DNA of 64,000 bases, from positions 310,001 through 374,000 of the forward strand of contig JAPZLL010000016.1 of NCBI GenBank assembly GCA_036250225.1, in the 5' to 3' direction. Source of the DNA: Cercophora sp. LCS_1. Lineage: Eukaryota > Ascomycota > Sordariomycetes > Sordariales > Lasiosphaeriaceae. Positions 31,434 through 43,205 of the stretch are shown here, one piece after another; within the stretch, counting starts at the first letter, position 1, and each line of letters opens with the position of its first letter. The position numbers and the translations under genes are program-made. The notes under the pieces were generated by a model. It was given only the letters and a program-made list of their open reading frames with translations, had not been told where the DNA came from and did not search any database.

Positions 31434-34400
31434 TCACGACACGACAACATCTCAACTCTTTTTCGATTCGAAATCAACACACCTTTTAACGGCCTTGTTA
31501 CTTTTATCTCTCAATCTCTCTCTCAGCAATTCCGGTGTTTGGGGCTTTTGCTTTGGATACCTTGGGACAAACGGGTGTTCGGTTCGGGTTCGGTAGAGAT
31601 GATGGCGTATCCACTTTTTTTTCATCTCAGACGTTGATATTTCTTCTCGGCTCTGACGGGAAGCGATTCCATGGCGATGGCCGGGAGTGCAAAGTCCAGG
31701 AGGCCAGGGGGTGCGTTGCGGAAAATGAAGCCGAGGAAACAAGATTAAGACCGAAATGTGGGGTAGGCAATCGGGAAAGTCTGGGGAAGCAGAATGGGTG
31801 TGGGTGGGATGGATGGCAATACATCTCTTGGCAAAAAAAAAAACACTTGTGGTGGATGGATGGTATGGGTGGGCAGCGTTCTTTTGGGTTCTCTGCTTAT
31901 TTCGGGTATGGGCGTGGATGGGAAATGATGGATATACCAAGGTTTTCATGATTTTTTTTTTTTTTCTTCACGCTTTCTTCTTGTCCATTGCCATGGAATG
32001 GGAAGCAAAATGGAGGTGGAAAATTAACTTGGGCATGAAACGGAATGGGATGGGGTGGCGGGAGCACAGGATAGGAATTATTTCAGGACTCAGTGTCCAG
32101 GCGCAAACAAAATTCAATGCACATCATCAAAGTTAACGTTTCCTCTGTGATATCTTTCTGTGCGTATACGTTCTCTGTGATAAGGAGAAGAAGCATGGGG
32201 GAAACGGGGATGTTCAGAATATCCGGAATGAGTTTGTGCTATTTTTTGGGGTCCTTGGGCAATAGGTATCAACGATATCCTGCCTTGCTATAGTTCATGT
32301 CCCCACACAAGCAAGCAAGCAGCCAGCAGCGCGCGTATGTGTTCAATCTATCGCTGTGCGATCTGACTGGTGTTCTATTCCTATCCCCTCGAATCGAAGA
32401 GTTCCATGACCAACAAGCGTTGTGTAATGGAAGGATGGAAGAATGGAAGAAGGGTTCATCGAGCAATGTTCTAGATAATGACGCGTCGACTTTTCTGTGG
32501 ATAATCTAACACAGCGATGATTTTTTCTCATTCTAAAAGCCGTGCTGTCGTCGTGGCCCTATTCCTGGTGGTGTGTGCGTTTCTCGGGATTTGAAGTCAG
32601 AGACGATGCCTACCACCTTACCTTGCCTGACCTACCCTATCTCACCCTGTCTATCGTACCTTACCCAAATCTGCCCGATCTAACCGGCGTTGCGGCGTTG
32701 CGTTGCGCTCATCTTGCTTCTGCTGTGCTGCTGAGTGAGTGATGCTGCGCTGCACTGCACCCCATCATGTATGTACTCCTTTTTTTTCTGGTCGTACTCG
32801 CGAGCCAGAAAAATCTGCCGCTGCATGGAACTGTCCGGATGTTGATGATGGTGGTGGTCTTGGGGCGGCTGCGTTGCAACTTTTGCTATACCATCCATCT
32901 TCTTTTCTCGCACCAGGACGAACGGAAGGAAAATACGACAAGTCATCAAAATGGTTTTGATGGATATGGGTGGCATGCATCGTGGTTAGCCACGGGGAGA
33001 AGGGAGACAAGGCCCGGTCCGCCAGGACGCCCATTCGTTCTGAGGAGAATGACCAGGAGGTGTGCGTGGGCTGACGAGAGACGGACGGGTAGTGTCTATC
33101 TCGGTCGTCTGTTGCAAGGAAGCGAGTGATCTTGAACGTGTCATGGAGAGTCTGGGGCAGCAGAAGGAATGAACGTCCGGGGAAGCGAAAAGCTGGGTGT
33201 GGGGATGTGTATCCGCGGGGATCGTCAGGAGTCTAGTTCATGTGGACAGCATGGTCTGCCAGATCGACAGATGGGCAGGTCTAGACGTGTTGCTTGTTCG
33301 CTTCGGATGTCTGTCTGTCTGTCGAATTTTTTTTTTCTGATTTCACGACGATCCAGAGAACAATCTTATGGGTCGTTGCGACGTCAAAAGGTGATGGTGA
33401 GCCCATGCCTGTTCCTGTCACTTGCTCTAGTGCGATTGTTAGCGCGCTGCGACGGCTACACCTTCCAGCAAGCGACAACGATGAACAGGGTCAGGGAAAA
33501 GCAAAGACGAGAGAGAGACTTGGGGAAAACGGTTTCCCAATGCAGAAAACGGTGGCCGGCGATTGGCTGGATAATTGGGAGGTCGCTGGTGGGCCAAGCC
33601 GCCTGCAATCTGGATTGACGGGCCGCATCGTGCTGAGTCCAAGGTACTCGACGGACAGGGGATAGCCTGGCGTCGGCCTCGCCGATTGGGGAAGTACAAG
33701 GGACTTGTCTAGCCTGCGGCTTTTGGGGTATCCCAGTCGATGACAGGGCAGGCTGTTTCTGCGGGGAAGAGGGATGGTGGGACGCAAGAACGTGGAGAGA
33801 TTGCGGGGAGGAGCGAGCAAGAGCAATAGTGGTGTGCAGGGCATAAAGTCGACCACAAAACCAAAGACCACAGCCAGAACCGCACAAACGCACCTGCCTC
33901 ATTAGGCACTGGCGTGACAGTCAACACTGGATAGATGAAGAGGAAGATTCCATGCGTGTTCGTTATATTGCAAGGAATCCAATGAAAATGCGGGGTAGGA
34001 GCGTCCTGAGTCGCTGTTCTCCAGCTTTTGGTTCGCCTTGTCCCCTTTCGATCAGAGCTGCAGGTGGCACACCCATCGCTCATGCCCCTTGGGGATCACA
34101 CGTGTTGTGGCCGGTTGACCGTCATGCCTGTCGTCTTGTGGTACCCTGAAAGCCGATTCGGCTTTTTGGTTGACTAGTGCCGACGCAGAGGGGACGCAGC
34201 ATGACGGTGCGAATGTGCGTCCGGACATGTCGTCGCACACGATGGGTAATCAGAAGTATCGTTCGACCTCGTCGCCCGGGCCCTTGAAGAACCCCGGGGG
34301 CAGATGCCACGGCGGAGGCGCTCCCCGCTACTCCGGCACTCATATCGGCACCTATTCTCACATGCCGCTGCCGGCACTCCACATCCAAGACCGGGGGACC

Positions 34401-37400
34401 CGTCTGGGGAGGGCCGCAGAGCGGCATGACGATTTGACCGTCACCGTAAGCCGGGCGGTGGAAATCCGGTTGCCAGGAGCTAAGCTACCTTGACAAGCAC
34501 GTCAGCTTCAGGCCCCTTCCCCTTGAGAACCGTGTTCACGTGGAATTTGGTGCCGGCCCAGAGATCTCCTGATTGTACTGCCATTGTACCTCGTCTTCCA
34601 ATCATGTACTCCTCTGTTGACCGCTTCCGACGGCTCTACACCGCGTTTTTCTTCATTCTGGCCCCATCTCGACCAGATTCTCCTCGAGATCGGCCAGCCC
34701 CTTGTTGAAACCGAGCTCTGAACTACTGGACCGTGTTGTCGACGCCAGCCAACGACGGCAGCTTGTTTGCTAAACCTCCATATGGCAGCCCACCACCTTC
34801 ATGGCATTGCAATATACCGAATAATATATTGAAGTATCAGTTCCAAAGGGCCCAGATGAGGGTATCACCAATTCTTGCGATGGTCCGAGAACCAAGCGTC
34901 TCAACAGACGGACGAGCAACGAGCCGGTGCGTCTTCCGACAAAGATGCAGAGCTGATCGCCGCGAGCTTGACTTCAAGCTTCCCCGCTTCTCAAAAGCCG
35001 TCGGCGGCAAAGCAAGCGGGAGGCACAGCGAACGCGCTCGCTGTGTTCCCCAACCTCCCACTGCCCCAAGCACGTGGGAAGGCGGCAACTTCCCCATTTT
35101 TCGGTAACTTCCTGAAACATGTTTCAGGTCCCAACCTACCTTACCCAGTTGCATCTCACTTCTGCCCACTCACATCATACCTTCCGCACATACATGAGTC
35201 CGTGATGCTTTTTGGGCCCGTCGGTGCACGCAAACACACAGACTCATGAGCGCTAGTCTATCGCCCTCTCCCATTGCTGTCGGTTTTCAGCAGCATCTGC
35301 GCTTTCTCACCACAAATCCAGAAGGCTGGACTCTGCATCGACAGTGCATTACAGCTCCCATCTAAGTCCGTGCAAACTGTACACGCAAGCCCGGGACGGC
35401 AGAGCCAGCAACGACTATCATGCGGGCTTGCCGCTACACCATCACGGGTCCACAGCCTCTCCTCCTCTTCAGCATTTCCTCATCTGTCTGTTCGCTGACT
35501 TGGCTTGTTTCCATTCTCGCGCTACAAGGTTTTCCATGGTTCCAAAAACGGCTTGTTCGGCCCTTCTTTGGGTTCTGCTGTTGGCCAACTCCCCTCCTAC
35601 AACATCTGCCAGACGGGACGGGATAGTCAGCCCCCAGGTGCAGTAGCTTTGCATCACTAAAAACAGGTCAGAAAGCAAGGCGGCAAAGCCTCACCTGAAA
35701 CAGCTATCCAGCTTCACCAACAACACTGGCACTGGGAATATAATCCGGGTCGGCTTGAGAAACGAAAACGAAAGGCTGGGAAACGGCAAGCCCCAGGTAG
35801 TGAGCCAGTCTGTTTGCTTCATCGCAAAAACTGTGAATGCGAAGATGGTTTCGAAACGGCTGATCTTCTGGGTGATCCAGATGTTTGCTCGCTCGGTGAA
35901 GCTCGTGCGTCTGAAACGGCATTGCGCATCAGCACACAGCATGATGGCGATGATTGCGGGGAGAGACTGTGGAGTATTTGCTCCGAGCACGCTGTCGACG
36001 TTTCACGTCTGCATGTTTTCTGTTTTGGCCACAAAACGACTGCCGTCAAATCCGTTGAATGGGATGGCGCTGGCAGCAACGTTTCGACTGTTCTTTCGTC
36101 CCCTTCTTTGGATGAAACGGGCTTTAAGATGGCATACCAAGCGGTTTTCAAGTTCCGATTCCATCAGAGAGCCAGCTGTGCTTGTTGGGGCAGCCAACAG
36201 CAGGTGGTGAGTTGGACCTGCGAGGAAACCAGATCCATTCTTTGGTCATAGTTCACCGTCTCTTATCACTTCTCTCTCCTCTCGCATAACCTAGAACCAG
36301 GCCTAATTGACGTGTACCGATGGTAGCTGGCGGCGTTCTTATCTCATCGCTGCGTTGGGAGAGAAGCCAGTTGAGTGGCCCGAGCCCCTGGCCATTTCTC
36401 TCACTCTTCGTGGACGAAGTGATCTCCGAAGAAACCAGCAAGACACCACATGCCTGCGCTCACCCCATTACCTCGAGGTGAATATCAAGCTTCATCACGC
36501 GCGACTCTACCTGACAAAAGTGGAGGACAACGGACACGTCGTCTCATACGTCCTTTCACAGACGGCTGGGGTAAGATACTCCCCGGGTTTTTATCACTCT
36601 GCAAGAGCTTTCTGGTCCATGTTGCTTGACTTTATTTCGGGTTCGTTCTTTTCACATGAGCCCATCAGACACGGGACTAAGGTGGGGTGGGATCCATCGC
36701 TATGTCCAACCTCGAGAGATGTTCGAGTTGGCCTGAATCAAGGTGATTCGCCTTCTAACTCATTGATAAACCTTTCTTTTAATTTTAGGCATTCTATTGC
36801 AAAGTACGTAGGATGAGACCGCCATGGGGTCTTCAGAAGTATTCTCGGTTGCAATCTCCGTCATACCCATTCCGTATGACACACTCCTGCTCTGGAATCA
36901 TCTCGTACTGTTGGTTGGGCATCCGAGGGCTGGTGTGCCACTGCCGGCGAGGTGTGTCGTGTACCGTGTCTCAATACCCACCCTGCTCCAGCGTTCTAGC
37001 AACCGAGTTACAAACAAACGGTTTCCGTGGCGTATATATTCTACCCGGTGTAACTCTTTTCACGACAACGAGGTGTATTCTATTGAATCATAACAGGAGA
37101 GGGAACTTATCTCCCTCACTATCTACCAACCCAAGCACCCCCATAGTTACGGACTTCAAGGAACCTGCTCTCGCACAACCAAAGGCCAGAGAGCCATTCA
37201 TCGCTGTGATAAATAGGCAGCCACACGTATTGGCACGGGGAGCACGAAGATGGCTGTGTCCTGGAACATGAATCGCTCATTCGGAGTCAGAAAGACCCCG
37301 CTGGAGGTTGGACGCCTTGACGGTGCTGTCGAAACACCCCTTAAAGAGACAGTTCTTTGAGAAATGAACGCCACACGCAAAATGATGGATGGAATATCCA

Positions 37401-38671
37401 CCGAGAAGGGTCAAATTCCAAATCCAAATGCACCAACGCCTAAAATACCATTGAAAAGGCATTGGGAACTTCTATGGACGCCTGTAGAACTCGCAAGACA
37501 GGTTCCCGCCCCAACTCGACGGGGCGGCATCAACTGGATTGAAGGGATATCGACGCCCTCCTCTCCGTGAACGCCTGCCGGACGATGCTAGGTATAACGG
37601 CGATATCCTCGAAGCGATGAGAGTGGACGCGAATTGGACGATTACCAAGAGTAAGTGACCTTCCACGTCTAGCCTCCAGTGCGTGAAAATAAGCTAACAC
37701 AAAGGTGGGGAGACGCTGGCCTGGCAAGACTTCCGTATGATGCCGAATGTTCACCAGGTTGGTTTCTGAAAATCTCAACCTCACCCTCACTTGTCACGCA
37801 ATCCCAAAAGCACCAAAAGCGTCGGCGCCCAGAAGTAAGTTTGCGGCGCAAAAAGGCCCCCAATTGCGTTTTTCCTGCGGCCGGAGCAGGCTCGCACAGA
37901 CGGCCAATCAGAAGAAGAAACAGCCGAGATATCAACGCCACGGCCGCTACGGATTCGGACCTTGGCGAGCGCGAGGCGCGGCGGACCGAAGCCGACAGGC
38001 TCACTGGTGTTAGGGGTCCCGGTCGCTGCAACCCGACAGAGCTTGACACGGCTTGTTGGGGGTCTTTTCTTACATTATGTTTTCTCTTCTCGGATTTCGC
38101 ATGGCTCTGGACGCCGGTCGGTTGAGTAAATCCCAGTTGGGAAGGTGCCGAGGTTCAATAATCTCAATTGAATCAAGCGCCGCTGCGCTGCGGCTCTCTC
38201 TCGAATTTGACGCTACGTATGATCTTGCTGCGCTCGGATCGCGGATTTTCCAAACGTCCCCTCAACCTCGGCCGCACACACAATGCTTTCACCTCCGCCG
38301 AGAAGCAGCCACCGGATTTCTGTGGAGACCTCAACTCGGGAGACTTGCGAGTGCGAGCTCTGTTGACGGATGACGGATGCGTCCCGGCTGAGTAGGAAGG
38401 ACCAGCTTGAGAACCATCGCGCCTGCCGAGGAGACGGCGATAGAAACTTCCCGGTGGTGCTTCTTTCTCTCTCTCTCTCTCATCCAGCATTCGTCGAGAG
38501 AGTGGTCGGGTGTCGATGAAAAGTACTTATCAGACGCCAGAGGCCCACAACCAGAACCACAAGCTGCTCATCTGAGGTCGTTATACTTTGCGCCAACCAG
38601 CCAGACCTAAATACGTTTTTAGATATCCTCCACACCTTTGCTTCAATCTATCCCCGTTCGATTGTTTCGTC
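31434..38671. other. 7.2-kb gene-poor region between the regulator and the DHA2 transporter
   Basis: The first kilobase looks like a long 3' UTR with poly-T (31952-31965) and purine tracts. Microsatellite-like tracts occur at 32310-32335 (AAGC), 32620-32660 (TACC-rich) and 33308-33322 (CTGT). Open stretches at 35755-36251 (both strands) and 36304-36816 resemble no family, and the last has no ATG in its first 100 codons. No RNA gene, transposon terminus or target-site duplication was recognised. The final few hundred bases should hold the transporter promoter. Confidence 0.45.
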
Positions 38672-40587
38672 ATGGGGGCAACCAGTGTCGATAGCGCCAA
38701 CAAGGAGTTGACCAACCTGGCGAACTCATCCGGGACCTCGCAGATCACGGCCACGGCCATCGCCGCCGACAACAGTCAGAATGAGGGCTCATCGGAGAAA
38801 CAAGACGCCAGCGCGGCGACTACGGCACCTGGTCCCAGCATAGATCCTTGGGGGCAAAGAACGCAGTCCGAAATCTCAAAATGGCGATTCATCACATTAA
38901 GCACAGCGTAAGTTGGTTCTCTCATCATCTCTTGGAATCATACTCCGGTAGCCGGGACTGACAACCGGCCACAGCCTGAGTCTTGGGTTTCTCCTGGCCA
39001 TCATGGACACCTCGATTGTAGCCACCAGTCTGTACGCCATTGCAAAAGACTTTGGCGAGATCGAGTCCATCAACTGGGTCGCGTTGGCATACACGCTGTC
39101 GTACTTGAGCTGCGCCGTCTTGTTTGCCCGCATCTCGGATGTGATCGGGCGAAGAGAGGCGTACATGTTGGCATATGTCATCTTTGTTGCCTTTTCTTTG
39201 GCTTGCGCATGGAGCCAGAACCTTACGCAGCTGATCGCCTTCCGGGCAATCCAGGGTGTTGGAGGCTCTGGTCTGTACAGCCTGTCCATGATTTTGATGC
39301 CCGAAGTCGCTCCCCTGAAATACCAGAAGTTCATGATTGGATTTATCGGTATCGTCCTTGCCGTCGCCGGTGTGCTGGGACCCCTTTTGGGCGGAGTACT
39401 TACCGAGCACTCAACCTGGCGATGGGTATTTTGGATCAATGGCCCGATTGGAGGAGTCTCAGCCGTTCTTTTCTGGTGGTGTTGGCCTCGTCCGGAGTTC
39501 CTCCCACCTTTCGATCACAGAAAGTGGAAGGATGTCGACTTTTTGGGGTCATTGTTGCTGTATGTGTTATTACACCTTCGGGTCCTCCTCGTGACAGGCG
39601 CTGACAGCCAATAGGGTCGCAACGGCAGTTCTCATTGTCTTTCCCCTTCAGCACTCAAGCGCTGAGCCCAATTCCTGGTCCACGGCCATTTTCATCGCGC
39701 CGTTAGTGATCGGCGTCGCTTGCCTAGGGGGTCTTTTTGCCTATCAATGGTACATCGATCGGGAAGCAGATCGGAAGTGGAACACGGATTTGGCGGCCGC
39801 CATCCCGATGGTGCTGATCCGTAATCGGGTTTACATGTGCGCTGTTCTCAACACAACACTTATGGGGTTTCCCTATCTCCTCTCGCTGTACGCCTTTCCG
39901 ATTCGCTTCCAGATTGTCAACGGCAAGGGTCCTCTTGATGCGGGTCTGATGCTGTTGCCCATGCTGGGTGCGACTGCCCTAGGGAGCTTCCTGGCTGGTG
40001 TGATCAACGGGAAGAAGAACGTCATTGCTGAGACCCTGGTGATCGCGGCTGCTTTGATGCTTCTTGGCTGCGCTCTCCAGACTACGGCTGGCAGTGGAGT
40101 GGAGGTAGAAGCGAAAGTGCTGGGATTCCAGGCATTTATGGGATTTGGGTTCGGGCTTTCGGCGACGTGTTCGACCATGGTGGCCTCTCTCCAGTCACCG
40201 ATTCGAGAACACGCATCTGCCCAGGGTATTCTCGCTCAGGTGAGAATTCTCGGCGGCAGTATCGGCATTGCGGCATCTTCCATGATTTTGGGAGCCAAGC
40301 TGGCCTCGCTGGGAGGAGGTGTGGACCTGAACCGACTTACACATTCGGAATTGGGTATGGCCGAGCTCACGCCCGAACAGCAGACTACGGTTCGGATAGT
40401 ATACACGGCGGCGTTGCGAGACAGCATGATTGTTTGCGCAGCACTCATGGGGTTGGCCATGGTGTGTGGAGTGGGGACGTATACGAAGGACAGGCTGTCA
40501 GTCGTCGAGCAACAGCAAAAGCGGGTGACGCAGGAAATAGCGCGGAGAAGCACGCCAATGCCGCCAAAGCCGATGGGCGAGGCGTAG
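38672..40587 (+). CDS. DHA2-type (14-TM) MFS drug/toxin efflux transporter
   Basis: Three exons (38672-38907, 38975-39559, 39615-40587) encode 597 residues. A hydrophilic, Ser/Thr/Asn-rich N-terminus of about 75 residues precedes the membrane part. Motif D1 (LAIMDTSIVATSLYAIAKDF), motif A between TM2 and TM3 (ARISDVIGRREAY), motif B (FRAIQGVGGSGLYSL) and antiporter motif C (AVAGVLGPLLGGVL) are all present, with TWRWVFWINGPIGG after it. These identify a proton-antiport drug:H+ antiporter of the DHA2 family, expected in the plasma membrane. The substrate is unknown. No biosynthetic genes adjoin it, so there is no sign of a toxin cluster; the downstream SDR gene is a housekeeping type. Confidence 0.9.
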
Positions 40588-41074
40588 ATAGGGGTTCAGG
40601 GGTATTGTGTATTGGCAACAGGTGGATTAGCGAGCACGACAGAGCGGCGTGGCTTGGAACATTCGTCAAAAGTATGCTTACTGCGTATCAACGATTTCGC
40701 TTGCGGAAAACACCACCGGTTTCGGCGCAGGGGCGCATAGGATTAGATACGTGGGTTTCTGGTATATCCGTCCGTAGACGAATACAACAATGTAGAAAAT
40801 GATCCGGTAATGCTTTATCTCCGAAAAGGCAATGGCTGAAGCCGCTAACAATAGCGACAAAGGAGTGCGGGGTAGGTATCCCACGTTCGGCGGGGCAAAG
40901 GTTTCCAGGAGAGTCTCGCTGTGAATTGTCCCCCAGCGGTTCGTTCGTTGCTCGATGCTCAGTGGATCTCCCACTATGGCGTCAGCAGCTTCCCACCACC
41001 CGCTGGTACCTTTTTTCAGCAGAGACGCTTTAAGTCCTCCCAAGTTTCCGTGATATACATCTCTCTCTTCCCCC
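40588..41074. other. Intergenic between DHA2 transporter and SDR gene
   Basis: 487 bp on the plus strand, holding the transporter 3' UTR and SDR promoter. An ORF on the opposite strand crosses it but is an antisense shadow of the SDR exon. No motif was recognised. Confidence 0.4.
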
Positions 41075-42287
41075 ATGTTCTCTACGATACGAATTGCTTT
41101 TCGTCTCCTCCGGAACAATACCACTCTGATCCCCAAAGCCCACCGTCTCGCTCTTGCTGCCGCCAACAACCAGGCCCAGGTCAGAAACATGACGTCCGCA
41201 ACGGCACGAAATATCAAGGGTAAAACTGTTGTGATCACGGGCGCGTCGTCCGGCATCGGAAGGAGCTGCGCGTTCGAGTTTGCCCGCACCCAGCCTGATG
41301 ATCTCAGATTGATCCTGACGGCCCGCCGCATCGATGCTCTCGAGGAGATCGCGGCCAAGATTCGGGATTCCGTCGGGCCGGGCGTCAAGGTCTTGCCTGT
41401 CAAGCTCGACGTGAGCAAGCCGGATGAGGTGCGGTCGTTTGTGCCGAATTTGCCCGAGGGTTGGGGGGATATTAATGTGTTGGTGAATAATGCGTACGTT
41501 TTTTTTTTTTTTCTCTTCTTCTTTTATGTCCATTCCGTGATGATGTGTTATGGGTAATGGCGCTGATATGACGTGGATAGGGGCTTGGTCAAGGGCGTTG
41601 CGCAAGCACCGAATATTGCCGAGGAGGACATCAACGTCATGTTTGATACCAATGTCACGGGCTTGATCAACATGACGCAGGCTGTGTTGCCCATCTTCAA
41701 GGCAAGGCCCAATGGCGGCGCTGGAGACGTGATCAATATTGGAAGCATTGCTGGGAGGGAGCCCTATGCTGGCGGGAGTATTTACTGCGCTACCAAGGCG
41801 GCGGTTAGGGCGTTTACCGAGGCGCTCAGGAAGGAGTTGGTTTCGACGAGGATTCGGGTTATGGAAATTGACCCTGGGCAGGTTGAGACGGTGAGTTCTT
41901 ACATGCGCGCTTTGCATCGGCGTGTTGTTGGTTGGGTGATGTGATGTGCTTTACTAACGGATGTTGCAGGAGTTCTCCGTTGTCAGGTTTTATGGGGACA
42001 AGTCCAAGGCTGATGCCGTATACGCGTAAGTTCTCGGCAGCTGGTGGGATTCAGGTATGGGTGGTTCTCTGACTTGAGTTTAGCGGTGTCGACCCGTTGA
42101 CGCCGGATGATATTGCTGAGGCTGTCGTCTTCGTTGCGGGGAGGCGGGAGAACGTCGTCATTGCCGACACGCTGATTTTCCCCCAGCACCAGGTAAGTTA
42201 CCCGTAGGGAATCATATAGCCCCGCAGTTATGTTGCTAACTTGTTATCAAGGGTGGCGCTGGCGTGTTGTATCGCAAGCCAACTTGA
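41075..42287 (+). CDS. NADP-dependent 3-hydroxy acid / serine dehydrogenase, short-chain dehydrogenase (YMR226C/YdfG type)
   Basis: Five exons (41075-41493, 41581-41890, 41970-42025, 42084-42192, 42252-42287) encode 309 residues. The Rossmann motif TGASSGIG, then LDVSKPDEV, NNAG (split by intron 1), NVTGLINMTQAVLP, GSIAGREPYAGGSIYCATKAA (catalytic Ser and Tyr-x3-Lys) and DPGQVETEFS are classical SDR features. The ending VVIADTLIFPQHQ closely follows yeast YMR226C, an NADP-dependent dehydrogenase of L-allo-threonine, serine and 3-hydroxy acids. The first 38 residues (MFSTIRIAFRLLRNN...) are basic and resemble a mitochondrial presequence. A second start, MTSATARN at 41189, would give a cytosolic form. 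Intron 1 begins with a long poly-T run. Confidence 0.9.
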
Positions 42288-42736
42288 GTTTCCAGTTTCA
42301 AGCCTGAAGCCAGTGCTATCAACTTGCACTGTATTTGAGTTCATGGAAGAGAGCGAGGCATGAGATGCGAGTGACTCCTTGCTGTCTTGGAATTGGTTGT
42401 CAAAATATGAGCAGTCACGAGCAGGTACAAAACTTGATGCACTAGACCACAATGTCACGTAGACAGCGCAAACTAAATTATCAGAGAAAGCTCGATCTAA
42501 CCCCACTTGAACAAATTTCTTGCAAAAAGTACGTGATGTAAAATATCGTAGTCACGACCAGAGTGTTTGATCTACAGCGTCCTCAAATCCGTTTCTTACT
42601 TCCAACTAATGGGAGAGCATGGCAGTCATCTCGGAGTTGTCATGTCGGAGGACAGACAACCCTAACCCTTCTGGCTGAACTCAACAAAAGGTCATGCATG
42701 GAAAAAGCGGCCGGCTAAAGCATCCAAGAAACACAA
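42288..42736. other. Intergenic between SDR gene and tRNA-Gln
   Basis: 449 bp with no convincing ORF. AACCCTAACCCT lies at 42658-42669, 68 bp before the tRNA gene. Confidence 0.4.
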
Positions 42737-42818
42737 GGTTGTGTAGTGTAGTGGTTATCACTTTGGATTTTGAAGCTTTCGAATTCCAATAACCCCGGTT
42801 CGAACCCGGGCACGACCT
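42737..42818 (+). tRNA. tRNA-Gln (anticodon UUG) with a 10-nt intron
   Basis: The acceptor stem GGTTGTG pairs with CACGACC (one T-G wobble). A D-arm and a T-arm with the GGTTCGAACCC B-box are clear. The anticodon stem TTGGA/TCCAA closes a loop TTTTGA..., placing UUG at positions 34-36, so glutamine. Between loop and 3' stem half are 11 nt instead of one, meaning a 10-nt intron next to position 37 (about 42774-42783); the exact cut is ambiguous by one base. UUG-type tRNAs normally carry an Elongator-dependent wobble modification, and the intron needs the tRNA-splicing endonuclease; ELP4 and SEN34 are both in this window. It is followed by TTTTT at 42831-42835. Confidence 0.92.
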
Positions 42819-42830
42819 GATCACATTTCA

Positions 42831-42835
42831 TTTTT
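42831..42835 (+). terminator. RNA polymerase III terminator of tRNA-Gln
   Basis: TTTTT beginning 13 bases after the tRNA 3' end, the usual Pol III stop signal. Confidence 0.7.
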
Positions 42836-43205
42836 GCATTTCCTGTGACTTTCACTTTTTGCATCGTCTTGTCCGCCGAATCGTCGTCTGCAAGTTTGTT
42901 GCATTATTTTTGCGGTTCGCCAACTTTGACGCTCAACAGAGCGTAGTGCGGACCAGGAAGAAATGGGTAATCAATAAATAGTCGCTGGAGGTACTGTGTC
43001 TGTATCTTGTCTGATGCACTCAATCTACTCTACCTCCACCGAGTCTGCTGATACTCTGAATCGCTCCTCGCCATGCACCAGAATGAATCGAACGAGGTAA
43101 AGAATTGGTATCTCATGCGTTCCACTGCTTGCCAATGCACCGGACCGTTTCCCATGCTGTCTATTCCACAACCGTAAATGCTATTCCTGCATGCAGCGTG
43201 GGTAT
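42836..43205. other. Spacer between tRNA-Gln and the CHO2 stop
   Basis: About 370 bp that should carry the CHO2 3' UTR on the minus strand. No gene or motif was recognised. Confidence 0.4.

Noticed and set aside
38672..42287. Transporter plus SDR as part of a secondary-metabolite cluster
   Set aside because: The SDR is the housekeeping YMR226C type and there is no polyketide, peptide, terpene or P450 gene nearby.
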